Both the position numbers and the translations under genes were made by a program. The notes beneath the pieces were generated by a model. That model made no database searches and was not told the origin of the DNA. It worked only from the letters and a program-made list of their open reading frames with translations. From NCBI RefSeq assembly GCF_038900095.1, contig NZ_JBBMQQ010000006.1, positions 189,645 through 253,644 on the forward strand: a stretch of DNA of 64,000 nucleotides. The letters run 5' to 3'. The first letter of the stretch is position 1; each line of letters begins with the position of its first letter. This stretch comes from Hoeflea sp038900095. GTDB taxonomy: Bacteria > Pseudomonadota > Alphaproteobacteria > Rhizobiales > Rhizobiaceae. This document shows, piece after piece, positions 33,979-41,727 of the stretch.

Positions 33979-34983
33979 TCACACCCCTGCCAGACCGAAT
34001 GAAACCGCCCCCCAAGCCAGCGCCAGAAGGAACAGTGTTTCCAGCACGATCACCGCCACGTGCCGCCACCCCAGATCCATCATGGCCTTCATGTTGGTGC
34101 GCACGCCAAGCGCCGAGATGGCAATGACCAGCAGCCAGGAGGATGCATCGACCAGCAAGACCGCCACGGTTGCCGGGATCAGCCCGATGCTGTTGGCGAT
34201 GGTGACCACGCCGAAGCCAACCACGAAAAGCGGCAGGCGCACCTGCGAAAAACCGCTTTCGCGGCGCGCCGTCGACAGGGCAACAATGATCAGCACTACC
34301 GGCAGCAGCGTGACCCGCAGCAATTTGACGATGGTCGCTGTGTCGCCGGCTTCGGTCGAGATCGAGTAACCGGCGCCGACAACCTGCGCCACATCATGCA
34401 CCGTCGCGCCGATGAGGAAGCCGCTCTGCTGATCGTTCAGACCGGCGAGACCGAACAGCACCGGGTAGATGATCATGGCGATGGTCGACAGCGTGGTGAC
34501 GGCAACCACCGTGAACAGCACGTTGCGCTCGGTCTTGTCGTTGGCGGGGATCACCGCTGCCAGCGCCAGTGCGGCCGACGCTCCGCAGATGGCCACAGAA
34601 CCGCCGGTGAGAATGGCAAAACGCCAGCCGCGGGAGAACAGCTTTGCGCAGATGAAACCGAAACCGATGGTCAGCGCCATCAGGCTCGCGACAGTCACCA
34701 GTCCCGAGGTTCCGATCCCGGCAATGTCGCCAAGCGTGATGCGGGCCCCGAGCAGCACGATGCCAAGCCTGAGAAGCGTTTTCGATGCAAAGACCACGCC
34801 CTCGGAGGTCCGCTCCTGATCGGCCATGAAATTGAAGGCCATGCCGATCAGCAGCGCAAACAGCATCACCGGCGCGGCATAATGCTCCGACAGAAAGCGT
34901 GCCGCAGCGGCGATGGTCAAAGCCAGCAGCAAACCGGGAAACAGGCTTCGTGCGCGCGCCGGCAGATTGGGTAGAGAGGCCAT
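33979..34983 (-). CDS. YeiH family putative sulfate exporter
   Basis: Membrane protein of 334 aa of the YeiH/UPF0324 family with about ten hydrophobic segments and the family stretches LLRLGIVLLGARITLGDI, GGSVAICGASAALALAAVIP and IGATVHDVAQVVGAGYS. Annotators label the family sulfate exporters; evidence for the substrate is thin. ATG 34983 has GGAG eight bases ahead. It lies 207 bp downstream of the DHPS-like dehydrogenases on the same strand, and sulfonate degraders need to export sulfite or sulfate, so it may serve that cluster (inference). Confidence 0.82.
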   Translation of the reverse strand: MASLPNLPARARSLFPGLLLALTIAAAARFLSEHYAAPVMLFALLIGMAFNFMADQERTSEGVVFASKTLLRLGIVLLGARITLGDIAGIGTSGLVTVASLMALTIGFGFICAKLFSRGWRFAILTGGSVAICGASAALALAAVIPANDKTERNVLFTVVAVTTLSTIAMIIYPVLFGLAGLNDQQSGFLIGATVHDVAQVVGAGYSISTEAGDTATIVKLLRVTLLPVVLIIVALSTARRESGFSQVRLPLFVVGFGVVTIANSIGLIPATVAVLLVDASSWLLVIAISALGVRTNMKAMMDLGWRHVAVIVLETLFLLALAWGAVSFGLAGV

Positions 34984-35102
34984 TGGTGCAGCTCCGCAGT
35001 TCAAAACGTCCAGAAAACAAATGCCCGGGTGTCTGTGCCCGAGCGAGTTGCTCCGTGTCTTCCATGGAGCAGCAAGAGACCATGACACAAGGAGATCGCG
35101 CG

Positions 35103-35133
35103 GGCCTGTTCATATCGCCGGCATGAACAGGCC
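35103..35133. repeat. Perfect 11-bp inverted repeat
   Basis: GGCCTGTTCAT and ATGAACAGGCC are separated by nine bases between the zinc dehydrogenase and yeiH-type genes. There is no T-run on either side, so it is either an operator for the yeiH-type gene or an mRNA 3' hairpin for the dehydrogenase operon. Confidence 0.6.
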
Positions 35134-35160
35134 TTGCACTTAAGCCACAAGCGGTCCCGG

Positions 35161-35195
35161 GTTCAGGGTTCAGTGTTCAGTGTTCAGTGTTCAGG
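35161..35195. repeat. Five tandem copies of a 7-bp unit
   Basis: GTTCAGG-GTTCAGT-GTTCAGT-GTTCAGT-GTTCAGG. Read on the minus strand the unit is CTGAACA or CCTGAAC, and the copy at 35189-35195 supplies the TGA stop of the zinc dehydrogenase gene. Such short arrays can vary in copy number by slippage. Confidence 0.9.
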
Positions 35196-36186
35196 GTTTG
35201 AGAATGATCTTCGGGGCGGAAGCCCTCCCGCCCTGAATGTCGGCAAAGGCACTGGCGCCATTTTCCAGCGCACGAAGTTCCGCCCAGTCGAGCGTGCCGA
35301 GACGGCCATCAAAGATCGCCGCCGCAGTGTCGCGAAAATCTTCAGGCGTGTAGGTGTAGGCGCCGATAAAGGTGATTTCCTGCAGGGTCATTCGACGGAT
35401 ATCAAGACCGGCGGACGCATCCCCCAGACCGATATGGACAATGACGCCACCCGGCCGGGCTGCACGGCTGGCCGTCGCCCTCGTGGCGGCAAAACCGACA
35501 CCATCAATCACCAGACCGTAACCGCCCGGATCCTCGGCCATGACATCGTCCGGTGTGGCAATCCTGAATTTGCCGGCAGACTTCAGGGCCGGAACCCGGC
35601 GCGGGTTGGCTTCGCTGATCGTAATGTCGCTGGCACCGTTGGCACCGAGCGCCAATGCCGCGCCGAGACCGATCGCCCCGCCGCCAATCACAAGGCAGCG
35701 GGCGTCCGGCAGCGGACCGTCCAGGGCCCGCGCGCCCAGCCGCATCGCATGCCAGCCGCAAGCCAGAGGCTCGGCAAGGCAGGCCTTTTCGAAGGACACA
35801 TGATCCGGCATCTCGACCAGGTTTTCAGGCGGGATGGCGATGTACTCGGCAAAAGCGCCCTGGCGCGGCGCCATCGACAGGATCTGGCGCTGCGGGCACA
35901 GATTGTTGCGTCCGGCCTTGCAGGCGCGGCAGGTGCCACAGGTGGCCAGCGGATTGACGGTGACCCGCCGGCCCGGGCCGGGGCCTTCGACAACGACGCC
36001 TGCGGCTTCATGGCCGAGTATCAGCGGCGCCGGGCGGCGTTCGTCATGGCCGAGATAGGCGTGCATGTCTGACCCGCAGATGCCGACGGCTTCAACCCGG
36101 ACCAGACATTCGCCGGATGGCATATCGGGTCCTGGCTCGTCGCGATAGACCAGGCTTTCAGGCGCGGTGTAGACAAGCGCTTTCAT
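35191..36186 (-). CDS. Zinc-dependent alcohol dehydrogenase, HpsP/L-idonate dehydrogenase-like
   Basis: MDR-family dehydrogenase of 331 aa. The catalytic zinc site is CGSD (C37) with GHEA (His-Glu near 58-59). The structural zinc cysteines are in CGTCRACKAGRNNLC (about C83, C86, C89, C97). The NAD-binding loop is GGGAIGLG near 168. It resembles sorbitol/L-idonate 5-dehydrogenases. In DHPS degraders HpsP, a DHPS 2-dehydrogenase, belongs to this family, and the SDR and HpsN-like genes upstream match HpsO and HpsN. Its start overlaps the SDR stop (ATGA). Its stop codon lies in a 7-bp tandem repeat. The sulfonate role is inferred from context. Confidence 0.82.
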   Translation of the reverse strand: MKALVYTAPESLVYRDEPGPDMPSGECLVRVEAVGICGSDMHAYLGHDERRPAPLILGHEAAGVVVEGPGPGRRVTVNPLATCGTCRACKAGRNNLCPQRQILSMAPRQGAFAEYIAIPPENLVEMPDHVSFEKACLAEPLACGWHAMRLGARALDGPLPDARCLVIGGGAIGLGAALALGANGASDITISEANPRRVPALKSAGKFRIATPDDVMAEDPGGYGLVIDGVGFAATRATASRAARPGGVIVHIGLGDASAGLDIRRMTLQEITFIGAYTYTPEDFRDTAAAIFDGRLGTLDWAELRALENGASAFADIQGGRASAPKIILKP

Positions 36187-36941
36187 TTGGCGGTGTAGCC
36201 CCCGTCGACGAAAAGGATCTGCCCTGTCACATAGACCGAAGCCTCGGAGGCCAGAAACAACAGCGGTCCCTCGATATCGGCCATCTCGCCGTTGCGGCCA
36301 ATGCAGGTGGATGCGGCATGCATGGCTGAAACTTCCGGGTTGGCGAACACCGGACCTGTCAGTTCCGTCTTGAAGAAACCGGGCGCCAGCGCATTGGCGT
36401 TGATGCCATCGCGTGACCAGGCCTCGGCCATGGCGCGGGTCATCTGCTCGACCCCGCCCTTCGACGCGCCATAGGCAATGCCGTTGGTGAATGCCCGGCG
36501 TGACTGCAGCGAGGCGAAATTGATGATCCGGCCCCAGCGCTTCTGCTGCATGCCCGGAACAAGCGCCTGGGCAAGAAAGAATGGCACCGTCAGATTGAGC
36601 GCGATCGTGCGGTCCCAGCTGTCAGGCGTTACCTGATCGGCACGCTGGCGGAAATTGAGCCCGGCAGCATTGACCAGGATATCCGGCGGGCCAAACTGTT
36701 CGCAGGCGCTTTCCGCAATGGCCGTTATGTCGGCTCCCGGGCCGAGGTCGGCGGCGAGGCCAGCGGTTTCCCCGTCCGTCTCCGCGCGCCACTGGTCAAG
36801 CGCTTCCGCTCGGCGGGCCAGGCCGACCACGCGGGCACCGGCCTGGGCCAGAAAAGTCGCCGCCGCCCGGCCAAGCCCGGAGCTTGCGCCGGTAACCAGC
36901 GCGACGTGGCCTTTCAGGCCGAACAATGCATCTTCACTCAT
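36183..36941 (-). CDS. Short-chain dehydrogenase, HpsO/gluconate 5-dehydrogenase-like
   Basis: Classical SDR of 252 aa. Cofactor loop TGASSGLG near residues 16-23, NAAG at ~92, and catalytic Ser-Tyr-Lys with YGASKGG near 157-161; the C-terminal FVDGGYTAK is typical of gluconate 5-dehydrogenase-like enzymes. ATG 36941 follows GGAG at eight bases; the frame extends 44 codons upstream without support. In DHPS catabolism HpsO (SDR) and HpsP interconvert (S)- and (R)-DHPS through a 2-keto form. Position between HpsN-like and HpsP-like genes supports that reading. Confidence 0.82.
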   Translation of the reverse strand: MSEDALFGLKGHVALVTGASSGLGRAAATFLAQAGARVVGLARRAEALDQWRAETDGETAGLAADLGPGADITAIAESACEQFGPPDILVNAAGLNFRQRADQVTPDSWDRTIALNLTVPFFLAQALVPGMQQKRWGRIINFASLQSRRAFTNGIAYGASKGGVEQMTRAMAEAWSRDGINANALAPGFFKTELTGPVFANPEVSAMHAASTCIGRNGEMADIEGPLLFLASEASVYVTGQILFVDGGYTAK

Positions 36942-36951
36942 CTCAGGTCTC

Positions 36952-38259
36952 CTACCCTGTGCCGGAGAGATCGAAATTCTCACCCGGGAAATATTTGCGC
37001 AAACGGATATCGGCGGTGCGGGCATGGCCTTCCATGCCCTCGAGCCGCGAGATCCGGGCTGTGGCCTCGGCAATCGGTTTGGCCCCTTCGCGGGTGGCGC
37101 GTTGCCAGGTGACGATCTTCATGAACTTGTGGACCGAGAGCCCACCGGTGTAGCGCGCCGCACCCGAAGTCGGCAACACGTGGTTGGTACCCGAAGCCTT
37201 GTCGCCAAAGGCCACCGTGGTTTCCTCGCCCAGGAACAGCGAGCCGTAACAGCCCAGACGGTGCAGCCACCAGTCCAGATCCGCCGCCTGCACGGTGAGA
37301 TGTTCGGGCGCGTAGTCGTCGGAGGTGGCTGCCATTTCCTCGCGGCTGTCGCAGAGGATGACCTCGGCGAAATCGCGCCAGGCGGCCTCGGCATTGTCGC
37401 GATTGACCTCGGGCAGGGTAGCAATCAGCTTGGGAACCAATGTCATCACGGTCTCGGCCAGCGGCTTGTCATTGGTGACCAGCCAGACCGGCGAATTGTA
37501 GCCATGCTCGGCCTGACCGACCAGGTCGGCGGCAACGATTTCCGGATCGGCATGTTTGTCAGCGAGGATAAGGCTGTCGGTGGGGCCGGCGAACATGTCG
37601 ATGCCGACGCGGCCAAACAGGATACGCTTGGCTTCGGCAACGAACTGGTTGCCGGGACCAACCAGGATGCCCGACGGCGGCACATCGAAAAGGCCGAAGG
37701 CCATCGAGGCCACGCCCTGCACACCGCCAAGGGCGAGAATGGTGTCGGCGCCACAGATGTCGGCGGTGTAGAGTATCGCCGGATGGACACCGACATCGGG
37801 ACGCGGCGGCGAACACACCGTGATGTGCCTGCAGCCAGCCACCTTGGCGGTGGTCACGGTCATGATCGCGGAGGCGACATGGCTGTAGCGACCGCCGGGC
37901 ACATAGCAGCCGGCAGCTTCGATGGGAATCGTCTTCTGTCCGGCAACCAGGCCGGGAACGATTTCGATCTCGATGTCGCTCAGGGTCTTCTTCTGGGCTT
38001 CGGCGAACTTGCGGACATTGTCGTGGGCGAAGCGGATATCGTCCTTGAGTTTTTGCGGCAGGCTTGCCGCGGCAGCCTCGATCTCATCGCGCGTGACAGA
38101 GATGTTGCCGGTGTAACGGTCGAATTTCTCGGCATAGCTGCGTGCCGCCGCCTCGCCGCCGGTTTCGATCTCGTCGAGGATCGCCTGGACTGTGTCGCGG
38201 ACGGACCCGGAATCCGAAGTCGAGGTTTTGGCTGCTTTCTTGAGATAGGTACGGGACAT
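36952..38259 (-). CDS. hpsN: Histidinol dehydrogenase-like sulfopropanediol 3-dehydrogenase
   Basis: Protein of 435 aa in the histidinol dehydrogenase fold. Retained zinc/active-site elements are GQAEHG, DDYAPEHL and SGTNHVLPTSGAARY. The HisD segment AGPSEVLVIAD is altered to AGPTDSLILAD, and the gene sits with a TRAP transporter rather than his genes, both pointing away from histidine synthesis. HpsN oxidises (R)-DHPS to (R)-sulfolactate with two NAD+. ATG 38259 lies nine bases after AGGAGG; the GTG at 38265 is too close to it. Other HisD-like enzymes act on different diols, so the sulfonate call is likely but not proven. Confidence 0.72.
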   Translation of the reverse strand: MSRTYLKKAAKTSTSDSGSVRDTVQAILDEIETGGEAAARSYAEKFDRYTGNISVTRDEIEAAAASLPQKLKDDIRFAHDNVRKFAEAQKKTLSDIEIEIVPGLVAGQKTIPIEAAGCYVPGGRYSHVASAIMTVTTAKVAGCRHITVCSPPRPDVGVHPAILYTADICGADTILALGGVQGVASMAFGLFDVPPSGILVGPGNQFVAEAKRILFGRVGIDMFAGPTDSLILADKHADPEIVAADLVGQAEHGYNSPVWLVTNDKPLAETVMTLVPKLIATLPEVNRDNAEAAWRDFAEVILCDSREEMAATSDDYAPEHLTVQAADLDWWLHRLGCYGSLFLGEETTVAFGDKASGTNHVLPTSGAARYTGGLSVHKFMKIVTWQRATREGAKPIAEATARISRLEGMEGHARTADIRLRKYFPGENFDLSGTG

Positions 38260-38272
38260 GTCCACGGTCCTC

Positions 38273-39601
38273 CTATTGATAGATTGCGGGCAGCAGCGTG
38301 GTGGACAGCGCCGGAACGAAGGCGATGAACAGAACCACGATCAGCATGAAGAATACGAAGGGGATGGCCTGCCAGGCGATTTTGAGGATCGATTCACCGG
38401 TAATGCCGGATACGACAAACAGGTTGAGGCCGAGCGGCGGGGTGATGAAACCGACACCGAGTGCTGTGATCATCATGATGCAGAACTGGATCTCGTTCAT
38501 GCCGATATTGTCGGCAAGCGGCTTGAGGATCGGCGCCAGGATGACAATGTTGGGCGTCGTCTCCATGACACAGCCGGCCGCGATCAGGATGAAGATCATC
38601 ATGATGATGATGACCATCGGCTCCTCGCTGAACGAGGTGACTGCGGCGACGAAGCCCTGCGGCACGCCCATGATCGCCAGGGCCTCGGCCAGCGGAGCGG
38701 AAAAGGCGATGATCGGCAGGATCACACCGTTCACCTTGGCCGAGCTGAGCAACATGGCCGGGAAATCCGCCAGGCTGAGCGTACGCAGGATGAAGCCCAT
38801 CAGGATCGTGACGACAACCGCGGTGGCGCCGGCCTCGGTCGGGGTCAGCCGCCCCGAGAAGATGCCGTAGAAAATGATGCCCGGCACGATGAAGGCATAC
38901 CAGCCCGATTTCAGCGCCTTGCCCAGGTTGGAGCCCCATTGGCCGAGCGTCATCGGCTCGCCGCCCTCGTATTTGTAGATGCGGTTGACGACGATGTTGG
39001 TGATCAGGATCGAGACGAGAATGCACAGCCCGGGGATGAGCGCTGCCAGGAACAGCGTCGAAGCGGAAATGCCGAGCACCAGCCCGATGATGATGTAGGC
39101 AATCGACGGCGGAATCAGGATGCCGGTGCAGGCACCGGCTGCGACCAGCGCACAGGCATAGGGACGCGGATACCCGCTTTCGACAAGCCGCTCAATGGTC
39201 ATCCGTCCGACGGCTGCCGCTCCGGCCGCATCGGAGCCGGAAATGGCCGAGAACATACCGCAGACCAGTACCGTCGCCGAGCCGAATCCGCCTCTGGTCC
39301 AGCAGGTCAGCGCTTCGGCCACATCAAGAAACTTGCGGCTGAGCCCGGTGCGCACCAGCACATCTCCGGTCAGGATGAACAGCGGCACCGCGGTCAGCGC
39401 AAAGGCGTCGATCCCGGTGAACAGGCTTTCGCCCACCGCGCTCAGCGGCATGTCCCCGGACATCACCAGCATCAGGATCGCCGACGCCCCGATGGCGGCC
39501 CAGACCGGCACGGCCAAGGCAATCAGCGAGACAAAGAGGATGACCGGTCCATAGAAATCCCAGCCCAGTTCGACGCTCTGATTGAGTGTTTGCCAAAGCA
39601 T
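38273..39601 (-). CDS. TRAP transporter large permease (DctM-like)
   Basis: Membrane protein of 442 aa with about twelve hydrophobic segments. DctM features include VPLFILTGDVLVRTGLSRKF, the ACSIFSA-like region as CGMFSAISGSDAAGAAAVG, IPPSIAYIIIG and TPPLGLNLFVVSG. It moves the substrate with Na+ down its gradient, together with the small permease just upstream. It ends 13 bp before the HpsN-like gene, so uptake and oxidation are co-expressed. In DHPS users this unit is HpsKLM. Confidence 0.92.
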   Translation of the reverse strand: MLWQTLNQSVELGWDFYGPVILFVSLIALAVPVWAAIGASAILMLVMSGDMPLSAVGESLFTGIDAFALTAVPLFILTGDVLVRTGLSRKFLDVAEALTCWTRGGFGSATVLVCGMFSAISGSDAAGAAAVGRMTIERLVESGYPRPYACALVAAGACTGILIPPSIAYIIIGLVLGISASTLFLAALIPGLCILVSILITNIVVNRIYKYEGGEPMTLGQWGSNLGKALKSGWYAFIVPGIIFYGIFSGRLTPTEAGATAVVVTILMGFILRTLSLADFPAMLLSSAKVNGVILPIIAFSAPLAEALAIMGVPQGFVAAVTSFSEEPMVIIIMMIFILIAAGCVMETTPNIVILAPILKPLADNIGMNEIQFCIMMITALGVGFITPPLGLNLFVVSGITGESILKIAWQAIPFVFFMLIVVLFIAFVPALSTTLLPAIYQ

Positions 39602-39611
39602 GATCTATTCC

Positions 39612-40127
39612 TCAATCAAACAGCTTGTCGCCTTCGTAGACGGGCGTGCCGTCACGAAAGCTGCGCAGATCGCGTGCAAGGGACTGGGCCAGGCGCCAAA
39701 GCATGAGCGCAAACCCGAGCGGCACAGCCATGAGGAACCAAACCATTGAAATCCGCAGCCCGGCGCTGACAGAGCCGAATTTCACCGAGACCAGCACCGT
39801 TTCGAATGACCAGTAGAGCGCGATGATGGCGACGACGAACATCACCAGATCGCCAAAGACGTACAGCAGCGCCTTGGCTCGCGGTCCGAGGTAATGCATC
39901 ACCACATCGATGCGGATATGGGCCCGCTCGCGGACCGCCGCCGCGGCCCCGATCCAGACCAGATAGATGAATGCGTAGCGCACCAGCTCTTCACCCCAGA
40001 TCGATGAATAGGAGAAGATCTCGCGACGCAGCACCTCTACCGCCATGGTCACCACCAGAAGAACGTAGAACATGAGCAGGGCCCAGCGTTCGGCATTCCT
40101 GTCCAGTGCGCTTAGAAATTTCGACAC
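39612..40127 (-). CDS. TRAP transporter small permease (DctQ-like)
   Basis: Small permease of 171 aa with four membrane segments. The conserved FSYSSIWGEELVRYAFIYLVWIGAA stretch (in part: WGEELVRYAFIYLVW) and RERAHIRIDVV define DctQ. It pairs with the large permease encoded 10 bp downstream. The gene upstream encodes the binding protein, separated by a strong hairpin. Confidence 0.9.
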   Translation of the reverse strand: MSKFLSALDRNAERWALLMFYVLLVVTMAVEVLRREIFSYSSIWGEELVRYAFIYLVWIGAAAAVRERAHIRIDVVMHYLGPRAKALLYVFGDLVMFVVAIIALYWSFETVLVSVKFGSVSAGLRISMVWFLMAVPLGFALMLWRLAQSLARDLRSFRDGTPVYEGDKLFD

Positions 40128-40190
40128 GACGCCTCCCTTGCGGCCCGGGCCTGTTCAAGCCCATCCGCCTGAGATGTTGGATGGAGAAAT

Positions 40191-40224
40191 GCTCCGCCGC
40201 CCCGGATCAATCCGGCGGCGGAGC
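40191..40224 (-). promoter_or_regulatory. Strong intercistronic hairpin between binding-protein and permease genes
   Basis: GCTCCGCCGCC pairs with GGCGGCGGAGC (11 bp), extended by ATCC/GGAT with a small bulge, starting 12 bp after the binding-protein stop. No T-run follows on the minus strand, so it more likely stabilises the upstream mRNA or partly terminates, giving more binding protein than permease. Confidence 0.65.
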
Positions 40225-40236
40225 CTTGCTGGATGC

Positions 40237-41388
40237 TCAAGCGTCGTGGACGTAGTATTTCCCACGTGTGCCTGCGGCCTCGACCAGCTTTTCGAAAGTG
40301 TCCATCGACCCGGCCAGTTCGGTCTTGAAATCATCCCATTCCGCGCGCTGGTAACCGACCGTATCCTTCCACTCGGCCAGCTGATCGTCTGTGAGCGAAT
40401 GGAATTCCACACCGGACTTGGCCATCTCGGCCATGGCGAAGGTCCGGGCCGAAGGCACCTTGGCCAGATTCTGGTGGAAGCTCATTTCCGACGCCCAGGC
40501 AATCGCATCCTGCACGTCGCCGGGCAGGCTGTTGTACCATTCCAGGTTACAGGCGTAGGTCTGACTGTCAGGCACCGCCTGGGCAAAGGTCACGTGGCTC
40601 AGGATGTCCTTGAAGCCGAAGGCGTAAAGTGCGCCGACTGCCGGATCGAGTGCATCCGCCACGCCCTGCTTGATCGCCGAAGGCGTTTCGCCCCAGGCCA
40701 CCGGCGTCGGGTTGGCGCCGCCCATGCGATAGAACTGCTGCAGCATCTTCGAGCCCGGTACCCGGAACTTGACCCCTTGAAGATCTGCCGGGGTGATGAT
40801 CGCCGATCCGCCCTGACGCACGGCCATTACACGCGGATCAATGCAGAAATAGAACATCGGCTTGAAACCGCGCGCCTCGACCAGCGCATCGACTTCCTTC
40901 TTCCAGATGTCCGAGCTGACAAGGTTGACGAACCGCTGATTGGCGCCACAGAAATAGGGCATGTTGATCAGGTCGACAGCGGGCGCGAACGGGGCGAAAT
41001 TGGACAGCGAGAACTGACCCGCATTGACCGTGCCGCTCTGTACCTTTTGCGCCAGCGCCGAGCCGATGCCCAACTGTCCGCCCGGAGCGAGCTTGACGTA
41101 GATCTTGCCGTTCGAGGCGTTCTGGATGTTTTCCTTCACATCGAGCTGCATCATCGGGTAGCTGCGAGAGGTCCCGATCACATATTCGGTGGCCAGCGTC
41201 ATCACGTGATCGGCTGCGGCTTCGCGGTCCTTCTCTTCCTTGGCGGTCTGGGCCACGGCCTTGTCGGACCACAGCACACCCGCGGCGCCGACTACCATGG
41301 CCGCGGTAAACGCGCCCGCACCGGTCAGCTTGAGAAAATTGCGCCTCTCGGCCGAAGCCAATTCATTCCTGATTGTATCGTCTGTCAT
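40237..41388 (-). CDS. TRAP transporter substrate-binding protein with Tat signal
   Basis: Periplasmic DctP/TAXI-family binding protein of 383 aa. The N-terminus has a twin-arginine signal (ERRNFLKLTGAGAF) and a hydrophobic region ending near KAVAQ, so export by Tat is likely, which is less common than Sec for these proteins. The DctP region with the conserved arginine lies in LQGVKFRVPGSKMLQQFYRMGG, and GVADALDPAVGAL follows. ATG 41388 follows GGAGGA and overlaps the stop of the small membrane protein upstream (ATGA). Substrate inferred from the downstream dehydrogenases. Confidence 0.9.
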   Translation of the reverse strand: MTDDTIRNELASAERRNFLKLTGAGAFTAAMVVGAAGVLWSDKAVAQTAKEEKDREAAADHVMTLATEYVIGTSRSYPMMQLDVKENIQNASNGKIYVKLAPGGQLGIGSALAQKVQSGTVNAGQFSLSNFAPFAPAVDLINMPYFCGANQRFVNLVSSDIWKKEVDALVEARGFKPMFYFCIDPRVMAVRQGGSAIITPADLQGVKFRVPGSKMLQQFYRMGGANPTPVAWGETPSAIKQGVADALDPAVGALYAFGFKDILSHVTFAQAVPDSQTYACNLEWYNSLPGDVQDAIAWASEMSFHQNLAKVPSARTFAMAEMAKSGVEFHSLTDDQLAEWKDTVGYQRAEWDDFKTELAGSMDTFEKLVEAAGTRGKYYVHDA

Positions 41389-41615
41389 CGGGTTTCCTCC
41401 TCCCTGTTTGGCAGTGATGCCTCGCCGCGCTTCTCCCTTGCCTCGATAAGAAGCAAGCCGGCGACAAAGAAACCGCAGGAGAGCGTCAGCAGGGCAGCCT
41501 GCATCACGTCGGACAGGAAGGCGGCGCGAAAGAATGCGCCGGCCATCACATCGACAGCGAACAACGCCATGAACAGGGCTGCCATCCAGAATGCCGGTTT
41601 TTCCGCTTGCGTCAT
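41385..41615 (-). CDS. Small two-TM protein leading the TRAP/dehydrogenase operon
   Basis: A 76-residue protein I do not recognise. It has two hydrophobic segments (FWMAALFMALFAVDVMAG and AALLTLSCGFFVAGLLLIE) and a charged C-terminus. ATG 41615 follows GGGAGG, and its stop overlaps the binding-protein start (ATGA), so it is almost certainly translated as the first gene of the operon. It is too short for a DctQ subunit. It may be an accessory subunit or a leader whose translation is coupled to the binding protein. Confidence 0.72.
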   Translation of the reverse strand: MTQAEKPAFWMAALFMALFAVDVMAGAFFRAAFLSDVMQAALLTLSCGFFVAGLLLIEAREKRGEASLPNREEETR

Positions 41616-41646
41616 GGCCCCCTCCCAAGGTTCCAACAAAAATCAG

Positions 41647-41682
41647 TGTAAGCGCTTACATTTGATGATGCAAGCGCTTACA
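41647..41682. promoter_or_regulatory. Twin LacI-family operators
   Basis: Two sites, TGTAAGCGCTTACA (41647-41660, a perfect palindrome) and TGCAAGCGCTTACA (41669-41682, one mismatch), lie 22 bp apart centre to centre, about two helical turns. The CG-centred AAGCGCTT core is the classic LacI/GalR type. They sit in the gap between the TRAP operon and the divergent lacI-type gene, so they should regulate both. Confidence 0.92.
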
Positions 41683-41727
41683 TAGTGCATTCGGTTCCTT
41701 GCGGGTATAGGGAGGCGAAGAGGGGCC

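Noticed and set aside
35161..35195. Short CRISPR-like array
   Set aside because: Seven-base units with no spacers: a simple tandem repeat.
36952..38259. True histidinol dehydrogenase (hisD)
   Set aside because: No his genes nearby, altered AGPTDSLILAD segment, and operon with TRAP and sugar-alcohol-type dehydrogenases.
36655..38328. Plus-strand open frame of 557 codons
   Set aside because: Antisense of hpsN-like gene; no recognisable domain.
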